Shown: piece after piece, positions 11,501 through 15,479 of the stretch
Layout: each line of letters starts with the position of its first letter
Numbering within the stretch: the first letter of the stretch is position 1
Source: Bacteroidetes bacterium UKL13-3
Lineage (GTDB): Bacteria > Bacteroidota > Bacteroidia > UKL13-3
Direction: 5' to 3'
DNA: 64,000 bases
Assembly: GCA_001602415.1 (NCBI GenBank)
Contig: CP012155.1
Coordinates: forward strand, 248,001-312,000
Notes under the pieces: model-generated
What the model was told of the DNA's origin: nothing
Database searches by the model: none
What the model saw: only the letters and a program-made list of their open reading frames with translations
Made by a program: the position numbers and the translations under genes

Positions 11501-11662
11501 TTCAATGTACAAGGCAAACAAGTAAATGTTCAAACTAAGAACATAACTAAAGGCTTTAACGTATTACAAGTAACCAATATTGAAGCTTTACACAGTGGTA
11601 TTTACTTTGTGAAAGTAACCATCAATGGTGAAACGCAGGTAATGAAATTGGTGAAGAACTAG
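2537..11662 (+). CDS. Giant (3041 aa) secreted multi-module beta-helix protein with T9SS sorting domain
   Basis: A Sec signal peptide (hydrophobic LLVLLLLAISS, cleavage near VRAQA, residue ~25) opens the protein. Three beta-helix modules follow. Each begins with a similar signature (a Y/F-containing segment, then 'A..L...G', then V-x-F-x-I/L) near residues 28, 1054 and 1997, and continues as hundreds of residues of NN-T/I turns. Between modules 1 and 2 (about 900-1050) is a beta-sandwich resembling the BNR-associated N-terminal domain (PF14873-like: YYTGSDSTF, INYFWVTYDM, LDVRVDSI). Between modules 2 and 3 (about 1868-1981) is an Ig-like segment. The C-terminal part (2710-3041) matches the upstream paralogue and ends in a T9SS type A domain. 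Probable role: a surface or released adhesin or polysaccharide-interacting protein. No catalytic residues could be identified. Confidence 0.9.
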   Translation: MKKQLHKNYLLVLLLLAISSIVRAQALTGTRTIPGNYASISLAVSALNASGVGAGGVVFNIAAGYTETLTAPIVLTATGTLANPIVFQKSGVGANPRITAFVGSQNANLNTGIDVMWSLLGSDFVTISQIDLQESAANLSPITMMETGYGLYKANGSNGCNNNTIQNCTITLNRNNIFINGASGARALAGGSVGIEMLACTPTAIGTVITVLNTAGVSSNNRFYGNTIQNCNFGISLSGFAAPAPYTLGDANNDIGGNSTLTGNNILNFGGGVGAYSQCGAVLINSQWGSKIQYNTINNNTGAGVNHPVSNRGIWLFNSSPGASCDINFNKLTIKGSGAPGSSTINWMVNVEMGQTGANGNTINVNNNQFLNCTYLNNTSGAFTAVWLNTAATNVNVNNNYVYGYTYAGTSTNPNAIILSQLAGIANLNVNNNIIDSLTLTGGAGTFNPIAITAATTVGVNINNNSITRLSLNTAGAGSQTINGIINSGASPFVNVFDNTINNITRNGSIGGNTVGILTSLGTLQTVKRNTVSNITQSGQGTTSVLFGIQTTTGTIVCDSNTVFNLAVNKVTGTGVLYGIYNIAAPTNENYNYNTIYNLSHIGNAVVYGLANLGTIVGGARNISYNTIYNLSGNSTVTGIQQASSVPRIFNNKIYDLTTNGATSVVSGIAQISSTAGTCQIFNNVIGGLFAPVSNGGAAATVIGINLTNATALTTIGLYNNTISLAATSTGTNFSSAGIFHTYSITATTAALDMRNNIIVNNSIPRGTGITSALRRSASTDLNNFNALSNRNLFYAGVPSASNVIYQDGTNLDQTLSAYRTRVLPRDSASFSEVVNFISTVGSSASFLKVAPSIPTSIEGSARNIAGITNDFENNVRAGNPGYTGASGSPDIGAFENNYIGNATVQMFLDSSTAEQRFGVVAPSTANVAAVRVRMHTQMGFNPLTVSSFRLNTTGGTTPADVLNARIYYTGSDSTFTNPILFGTTLTPSGAFTLTGSRTLATGINYFWVTYDMSATATNNNQLDVRVDSIVVNGVNTALLVNDPIGNRTIRTRLNGNYNVGSGQPYLRITDALADLTSVGVSGPVTFTLTDALYNTAATGEVFPLTISSYPGASSVNRVTIRPNTGISTRIEANNATAVVDLNGVRFFTIDGRQGGIGGFTSGNNLVITNLGTAAPTVRFINEASQNSLLYVDVRGGSITSQVISSGVINIATTTGLNGNDSNIIRYCDIHEEGFNLPLVGISSIGTATTLATNNDGNIIDSCNIYNTFGAASGYAGVYVGANNNAWRITANRFYQTATRTSTSTQTHRAIWVTPNTANLTSASGFVISNNFIGGSASNGTGVTTLAGTTGYFFTAMDLSVGLGTATSVQNNTITNLNITSGAATPVGFVGIALSNGNIDCGTVTGNLIGSRTTNGSITYTVVTSTAGGGITAIRTGGGTFNTFNISNNIISGIDVVGNATLISPDCWGMNLAGGTFVNVNNNMIGDTALANSINVTTTSATSLYKQVLLGIFVSSGGANNIYNVTNNTIANLNNNHSATGTQVAGTKGIWVTPTAGGWFNITGNTIKNISSAVQTTNTGSNVALCGICVSSTIGHISVTQNRVSGLTLTGSSTTAAVIATGITYASSTTGVNDVKNNIVHGLNLTALNPFATLNGIEIASGNGFVYNNIVRLGVDTLGNDIVTPLSIRGIGKGSGSNSIYHNSVYIGGAGVGSSSSRTFAFSRTAVGVDDVRNNIFTNMRANSAFGGGHIPVSINNNTTLVLDNNIYNYNIATDTLGLLNNIGYTTLNSWKNNASEDFISAVGNPNFINATGSSSALNMRLTGTTPAESFASPIGVTTDFEGDARNTNTPDIGADEGTFVAIDLASPNIVFTALANDTTTGNRILTATITDATGVYRTGALQPRIYFRKYIAGTLLSTQGAFVSGTSRNGTWNFTFNASLMGGLTAGDSVYYFVVAQDSSVANNLGSFPAGAEGSNVNTLTVNPILNLNYRVIPRINGLLTVGVGQTFTTLTGVDGLFNYLNNSFIANNITVQVVSDIEEPGTVGLNQLNQGNGTFSVSIVPDAATLRNITGTTTGLGTGLITLNGADRVKIDGSFGGSGRFLRFMNRSKIGITLTLTNDADLDTIANAIFEGVDTIPSLTTGFGTIMFGTAAAAGTGNDSNVIMNCVIRDTLGTSGPAALSPTNRPDKAIFSLGTANFTNDFNTVSNCQIFNFRSNAFAGLTNPGDFWTIYNNSIYNIDDSLTAPTGAQWIYFGSGNGHVIRRNSLGGKAPDRSGIACRINNASSQNNIISLFTVGTLVPSIVDSNIISNIAHLNTGGGSFYGIRASGAVFVRNNTLGGGQNPWDTLSGSGVFSPIIASGNGASVVEISNNTIGNLYNRNGASAQTNAAIFGSQGNFIIKNNIIRDFFFNATATLSMAANTGGPIGIYVSPAANELDTVQGNIITNMNAALGNKAIGILLSTSSNNNIYIGQNRITNIIASNPLLKNASAIGIATQTLSGTNSIVNNQITLGANTSHRVYGIHNGQTSGTNSYNNNTILITGQGDSTSYGIFNGGIGGFVNATNNLVYNKRINVAGSTARHTAFGGVSNIANTSLNYNLSIVNDTALVFDSVNVSKGWASLNSLSTTTYNTNWAERNSVVLAENLFTDTTNGNLSIITANPESWYANGKGIRIIGQTGDFNAPSGVRSGSIPTGPVDIGSVEFTTTSVPPLAFADKVPVANDSTQFIFASRVVAKANWGVIGVLPTTVDVRYYSGVNPPNTSAGRTMMNAYWTMAQTGGSGYVYDLSLLQDSAVLGTVANVANLRTARYSGTGNVWTNFPTSTANNVTGLLVANGLTQFGTFTGTDISNNPLPVKLTSFTANVESNDVLLRWTTASEQNNQGFEVERSVDGKVFEQVGFVKGRGNSNEVSNYNLLDIEAFAKTNADMLYYRLKQVDVDGKETYSTIVAVNINTENTNSMSVYPNPFTTDYAISLTSTTDGKATVELFNVQGKQVNVQTKNITKGFNVLQVTNIEALHSGIYFVKVTINGETQVMKLVKN

Positions 11663-11683
11663 TACCATTACCAATGCTTATTC

Positions 11684-11718
11684 AAAAAGCCGTCTCAAGC
11701 AATTGAGGCGGCTTTTTT
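11684..11718 (+). terminator. Rho-independent terminator after the giant beta-helix gene
   Basis: AAAAGCCGTCTCAA pairs with TTGAGGCGGCTTTT around GCAA and is followed by T residues. It is nearly identical in the lower stem to the terminator at 2427-2458. Confidence 0.9.
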
Positions 11719-11902
11719 GTTTTCATAAAATTACGGCACAACACACAACCATTAAGATACCCTACTTTAAATTGTATTTGATCGTACTTTTACTATTTTT
11801 ACGCTGCTATGTTAGTACATATAATGTTACCCCTAACCCATCAGATAATTTTTTAAGTGAAACATTTTATTGGAATGCATACAAAAAATAACACGCTACC
11901 GA
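11719..11902. other. Non-coding spacer
   Basis: This is part of the 338-bp gap between the giant gene and the DUF2188 cassette. A short reading frame starts here (11703-11891), but it overlaps the terminator and has no family features. I see nothing else in it; the structured elements lie just downstream (11903-11970). Confidence 0.5.
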
Positions 11903-11970
11903 GTAACGCCTATCGTTCCAAAAAAGGAGAAATAGGCGCTACTTTATAGCTCCTATAAACGAGTTATAAG
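11903..11970 (+). promoter_or_regulatory. Two adjacent dyad/hairpin elements upstream of the DUF2188 cassette
   Basis: Dyad 1: GTAACGCCTAT (11903-11913) pairs with ATAGGCGCTAC (11932-11942), with a single A/C mismatch. Its 18-nt loop holds a second short stem, TTCC with GGAG, around a run of A. Dyad 2: TTATAGCTC (11944-11952) pairs with GAGTTATAA (11961-11969) with one G-T wobble. They end 19 bp before the -7 element. They may be operators for autoregulation or a small structured RNA. Neither is followed by a T run, so neither looks like a terminator. Confidence 0.5.
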
Positions 11971-11988
11971 CAATTTTAAAATTATTCG

Positions 11989-11996
11989 TACATTTG
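11989..11996 (+). promoter_or_regulatory. TAnnTTTG -7 element for the DUF2188 cassette
   Basis: TACATTTG matches the Bacteroidota -7 consensus TAnnTTTG. The G is only 4 nt before the ATG at 12001, so transcription should begin at or next to the start codon (leaderless), or translation may start at the second ATG (12007). Confidence 0.5.
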
Positions 11997-12000
11997 AAAT

Positions 12001-12273
12001 ATGAGTATGAGGAAATTTTATACAAAAAAACGAGGAAAATCGCTTGCTTCGTTGGCTCAACAAGTTGAAGTAGCGAAATTTCATGTTATTTCTGGAGACT
12101 CGAATTGGAGAGTGGTTTCAGAAGGCAATGTAAAGGCAATAAAGGCTTTTTCGACAATGGAACAAGCTGTTACCTTTGCTAAAGTAATTGCAGAAAAGAG
12201 AACTGGAGAAGTTGTTGTTCATGAAGATAGTGGCCAAATTAAAGATCGAATAACTTTTACAGTCGCTCATTAA
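12001..12273 (+). CDS. DUF2188 domain protein
   Basis: A 90-residue protein with a basic N-terminus (KKRGK near residue 9). The segment WRVVSEG ... A..FST.EQAV.FAKVIAEKRTGEVVVHEDSGQIKDR (about 36-83) has the hallmarks of DUF2188 (PF09954): a G-x-W-x-V start, a helix with A..A..IA, and a closing strand with V-x-H-x-x-x-G-x-I. The biochemical role of DUF2188 is not established. It lies 9 bp upstream of the TIR-like gene and is almost certainly co-transcribed with it, so it may be its partner or regulator. The start could be residue 1 (12001) or 3 (12007). Confidence 0.72.
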   Translation: MSMRKFYTKKRGKSLASLAQQVEVAKFHVISGDSNWRVVSEGNVKAIKAFSTMEQAVTFAKVIAEKRTGEVVVHEDSGQIKDRITFTVAH

Positions 12274-12282
12274 TTTTCTTCT

Positions 12283-12894
12283 ATGTCCTTTGAAAGCAAC
12301 GTATTCATTAATTGTCCTTTTGACATTGAATATACTCCATTATTAAGACCGTTAGTTTTCACTACCATATATCTAGATTTAACGCCACACCTATCCCAAA
12401 CGATATCATCATCTAATATTAGAATTAATCAAATAAAGACGCATATAAAATCGTGCAAATATGGCATCCATGATTTATCTAGAAGTAAGGCCATGTCAAA
12501 AGATGAGTTGCCAAGGTTTAATATGCCGTATGAATTAGGGCTTGATGTTGGAGCTTCTGAATACGGAGGTACAAGATTAAAGACAAAAAAAATACTAATA
12601 CTCGAAACAGAACGATACCATTATCAAAAGGTTATATCGGACATTGCAGGACAAGACATTTCCAGTCATGATGACAATCCTCAAACTCTTGTAAAACGAG
12701 TTCGAGACTGGTTTTCCAATAATAGCGACAATAATGTTGTCCCTTCTAGCGAAATTTGGACAGCTTATAATCAATTCATCGATGACTTGTCTAATAGCCT
12801 CGCTGCTAATTTTACACCAGAAGAAATCCAAGAAATGCCAATTGGCGACTACATCAAATTCGCGAAAGACTGGATTGCAGAGTTTAAGGCCTAA
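12283..12894 (+). CDS. TIR-like / nucleoside deoxyribosyltransferase-like fold protein, candidate defence or signalling effector
   Basis: A 203-residue cytosolic protein with strand-type openings (VFINCPFD, 7-14), a helix with RINQIKTHIKSCKYGIHDLSR (47-67), the block LPRFNMPYELGLDVGA (76-91) with Glu84, the strand KILILE, and ISDIAGQDI (118-126), then VRDWF. I recognise the pattern as a widespread hypothetical family. The order (start strand, D-x-S-R, then E-L-G-L) recalls the TIR/nucleoside-2-deoxyribosyltransferase-like superfamily, in which a conserved Glu attacks N-glycosidic bonds. That assignment is inference from motif layout. It follows the DUF2188 gene by 9 bp as a two-gene cassette bounded by non-coding DNA, which suggests horizontal acquisition. 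NAD/nucleotide hydrolysis is possible but not shown. Confidence 0.6.
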   Translation: MSFESNVFINCPFDIEYTPLLRPLVFTTIYLDLTPHLSQTISSSNIRINQIKTHIKSCKYGIHDLSRSKAMSKDELPRFNMPYELGLDVGASEYGGTRLKTKKILILETERYHYQKVISDIAGQDISSHDDNPQTLVKRVRDWFSNNSDNNVVPSSEIWTAYNQFIDDLSNSLAANFTPEEIQEMPIGDYIKFAKDWIAEFKA

Positions 12895-13219
12895 AAACCA
12901 CCCATAACAGCATCTTGGCTCTATTGCCTCTATTCTACTGTGTTTTACGCTTTCAAATCTTATATTAGCATGACAGATTAACGTCACGCAGTCGGCAACA
13001 GCGCAAGGCCGCATCAATAAAAATTCTATTTTTGGATGGGTCTATTTAAAGGGAAGCTTACACTATTTTCTCATGCACCCTAGCAGTAATTGACTTCTTA
13101 TTTTCCTCATCCATCCATTATCTAAAGTTACAATATCCAGAGAACATTTAATTGCATCATCATAAGCTACTATTTAACAAAAAGGGTTAATTTGTGACCA
13201 ACATAACTTTAATACCAAT
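12895..13219. other. 325-bp intergenic region without a gene
   Basis: I see no convincing coding frame. A weak inverted similarity (TGGATGGG near 13033 against CATCCATCCA near 13111) is too loose to call. An antisense frame enters from the TIR-like gene and ends at 13017; it has no family signature. Confidence 0.4.
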
Positions 13220-14095
13220 ATGGCATCAGGTTTTTTTGCAATTTTAGACGACATAGCTGCTTTGATGGATGACGTTGCTATTAACGCCAAACTTGCTACG
13301 CAAAAAACTGCCGGCATACTGGGTGATGATTTGGCAGTTAATGCCGAAAAATCAACGGGCTTTGTATCATCGAGGGAACTTCCTGTTTTGTGGGCCATTA
13401 CAAAAGGTTCATTCATCAACAAGTTAATTATTGTACCTGTAACGTTATTGCTAAATATATTTTTACCGGCTGCTATCATTGTAATACTTGTATTAGGAGG
13501 TTTTTACCTTGCATTTGAAGGGGTAGAAAAAATAGTGACATTTTTCTTTCATCAAAAACAACCAGCAAATCAAATTTCAGATGGAGCCACTATGCAAGAT
13601 GCGGAGTTGGAAAAAGTAAAAATAAAATCGGCAATAACCACTGATTTTATACTTTCTATTGAAATAGTGATTATTGCTTTAAGTACCGTGCTAGACAAAA
13701 ATTTAACGGTACAAATTTTAACCGTATCAGCTGTTTCTGTTCTTGCTACTGTTGGTGTTTATGGCATTGTATCCTTGGTTGTGCGTATGGATGATGTTGG
13801 ACTAAGGCTGATTAAACAATCGAATGAAAAAGGATTTGTAAATGCATTGGGCTTGTTATTGGTAAAATCCCTACCCATTGTTATTAAAATATTTTCAGTG
13901 GTAGGAACTGTTGCTTTATTGCTTGTGTCGGGCGGAATATTTGCGCACAATATTAATTATTTGCACCACTTTTTACCCGAGTGGCCAACCATTATCAAAG
14001 AATTTATTTTTGGTGTGCTAGCTGGAACTGTTGCATTAGGATTAGTAGCTTTTGCCCAAAAAATACTTTTACTTTTTAACAATAAAACGAGCTAA
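13220..14095 (+). CDS. DUF808 family inner-membrane protein (YedI-like)
   Basis: A 291-residue polytopic membrane protein. The N-terminus (MASGFFAILDDIAALMDDVA, then AKLATQKTAGILGDDLAVNAE) is diagnostic of DUF808/YedI. Hydrophobic segments lie near residues 75-100, 140-165, 170-190, 215-240 and 262-285, with the conserved LAFEGVEKI motif after the first. Its function is unknown, although members are often called putative transporters. It appears monocistronic. The start is fixed by the conserved MASGFF beginning. Confidence 0.88.
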   Translation: MASGFFAILDDIAALMDDVAINAKLATQKTAGILGDDLAVNAEKSTGFVSSRELPVLWAITKGSFINKLIIVPVTLLLNIFLPAAIIVILVLGGFYLAFEGVEKIVTFFFHQKQPANQISDGATMQDAELEKVKIKSAITTDFILSIEIVIIALSTVLDKNLTVQILTVSAVSVLATVGVYGIVSLVVRMDDVGLRLIKQSNEKGFVNALGLLLVKSLPIVIKIFSVVGTVALLLVSGGIFAHNINYLHHFLPEWPTIIKEFIFGVLAGTVALGLVAFAQKILLLFNNKTS

Positions 14096-14320
14096 GATTT
14101 TCTGTTTTGGTTATGAATAAGTTACTCCGCATGTAAAAAAATATTGACAAAAATTACGCAACCAAAATAGGCCGAAACTGTTATTCGCATTTTTTAGCGT
14201 AGTTTAAAGCTAGTCCCTCTGCTAGGTTTAGCATGTGCCATAATATTAACCTCTAGCTCGAAGGTTCGCTAATACATAAAGGGAATAACCGAAAAAGAAA
14301 TGAAACAACTTTATGGTAAC

Positions 14321-14360
14321 CCGCCAACGGCTAAAAGCCATTAGCCAATAGCCAACAGCC
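14321..14360. repeat. Degenerate (A)GCC-rich short tandem repeat
   Basis: Units resembling GCCAATA/GCCATTA/GCCAACA recur (…gccaacgg, agccatt, agccaata, gccaacagcc) between DUF808 and the end of ridA, and run a few bases into the ridA 3' end. It looks like a low-complexity intergenic repeat. No function is evident. Confidence 0.55.
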
Positions 14361-14741
14361 CTATTTAACAGCCAACACACTAATCTCAACATTAGCATTC
14401 AACGGCAGCTTTACTACTTGTACCGTTTCGCGAGCAGGATAATTTCCGGTAAAAAATGAACCATACACTTCATTAATAGCTGCAAAATCGCCTAAGTCCA
14501 CACAAAAAATAGTTGTCTTCACCACGTTCGTAAAATCCATACCCGCTTCTGTTAAAATAGCATGCACGTTTTCCATCACTTTACGCGTTTCTACTTTAAT
14601 ATCACTTTGCATCATTTCACCGCTTTTAGCGTCTTTCGCTACTTGTCCCGAAACGTAGAGCGTGTTGCCAATTAGGTTCGCATGACTGTATGGGCCAATA
14701 GGAGCGGGTGCGTTTGCACTAGTAATTATTTTCTTTTCCAT
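14361..14741 (-). CDS. ridA: RidA family protein (reactive imine/enamine deaminase)
   Basis: With the start at 14741 the protein is 126 residues, the normal RidA length (MEKKIITSANAPAPIGPYSH). Family marks are PIGPYSHA near residues 14-21, LYVSGQ, and the C-terminal NYPARETVQVVKLPLNANVEI, whose Arg binds the carboxylate of the substrate. RidA hydrolyses 2-aminoacrylate and related imines released by PLP enzymes. The frame extends upstream to 14849 and would add a signal-peptide-like stretch ending SSFAQ. I rejected that because it would overlap the start of the divergent gene at 14786 and because the 126-residue form is canonical. An exported form cannot be excluded. Confidence 0.85.
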   Translation of the reverse strand: MEKKIITSANAPAPIGPYSHANLIGNTLYVSGQVAKDAKSGEMMQSDIKVETRKVMENVHAILTEAGMDFTNVVKTTIFCVDLGDFAAINEVYGSFFTGNYPARETVQVVKLPLNANVEISVLAVK

Positions 14742-14755
14742 GGTTGTAGGTTTGT

Positions 14756-14763
14756 TATTTTTG
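14756..14763 (+). promoter_or_regulatory. Candidate TAnnTTTG -7 element for the 14786 operon
   Basis: TATTTTTG matches the TAnnTTTG consensus 22 nt before the ATG at 14786, in the short divergent gap from ridA. No convincing -33 element was seen. Confidence 0.4.
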
Positions 14764-14785
14764 TTTGCAATAATAGTTTGAGCAA

Positions 14786-15469
14786 ATGAAGATTCTTGCA
14801 CGAGGAGAAAAAATACGAACAGAAGAGTTAAAACAAAAACTTTCATCAATTGATATTGATTGGGTAGTGAAAGATGATACCGATTTTACAAGTACCAATT
14901 TACACGACTTCGACATTATTTTTGACTTAAATTTTGACGACCATGAAGGTCTCATTAAATATTACGCTCCACTTGAAGGAAAACCGGTGTTTGTGTCGGC
15001 AGTAAAACAACAGTTAGCAACTTGCGCTTTTAGTTATGATCGCTCCATTCATTGCAACTTATTTGGAATAAATGCATTGCCCACATTTATCAACCGCTCA
15101 TTGGCGGAGGTTTCGGTATTGCACAAAAAGTACGAAAGTGTATTGGCAAACACAATGTTACAATTGCAATGGGAGTATAAAGTGGTGGAAGATAGAGTGG
15201 GAATGGTAACTCCGCGCATTGTGCTCATGATTATTAATGAAGCTTGTTACACGGTGCAAGAAGGTACTGCCACCTTGAAAGATATTGATACCAGCATGAA
15301 GCTAGGAACCAACTATCCGCACGGGCCGTTTGAATGGGCTGATAAAATTGGTATCAAACAAGTTTATGAAGTGTTAAATGCTATGCATGAAGATACTAAA
15401 GATGAACGTTATAAAATTTGTTCACTGCTGAAAACCAATTACCTTAAAAGGGTGTCTTTCTTCAACTAA
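14786..15469 (+). CDS. 3-hydroxyacyl-CoA dehydrogenase-like protein with degenerate Rossmann half
   Basis: 227 residues. The C-terminal half (about 125-215: RVGMVTPRIVLMIINEAC, then DIDTSMKLGTNYPHGPFEW) is the classic C-terminal dimerisation domain of 3-hydroxyacyl-CoA dehydrogenases. The N-terminal half has the right length for a shrunken Rossmann domain, but it starts MKILARGEK and lacks the GxGxxG NAD loop. The catalytic H-x-x-x-P motif is replaced by LFGINALP. It is therefore probably not an active dehydrogenase; it may be a structural or binding homologue. It is divergent from ridA and is the first gene of a run with the M1 and M28 peptidases (gaps of 10 and 3 bp). Confidence 0.75.
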   Translation: MKILARGEKIRTEELKQKLSSIDIDWVVKDDTDFTSTNLHDFDIIFDLNFDDHEGLIKYYAPLEGKPVFVSAVKQQLATCAFSYDRSIHCNLFGINALPTFINRSLAEVSVLHKKYESVLANTMLQLQWEYKVVEDRVGMVTPRIVLMIINEACYTVQEGTATLKDIDTSMKLGTNYPHGPFEWADKIGIKQVYEVLNAMHEDTKDERYKICSLLKTNYLKRVSFFN

Positions 15470-15479
15470 TAAACACCAC

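Noticed and set aside
11703-11891. A 62-codon frame between the giant gene and the DUF2188 cassette.
   Set aside because: It begins inside the terminator, has no family features, and its composition resembles non-coding AT-rich DNA.
12595-13017. An antisense frame overlapping the end of the TIR-like gene and running into the gap.
   Set aside because: No family signature, and the sense gene is well supported over the overlap.
13033-13120. An inverted repeat (TGGATGGG against CATCCATCCA) in the gap after the TIR-like gene.
   Set aside because: The arms are short and about 80 bases apart, which is weak evidence for structure.
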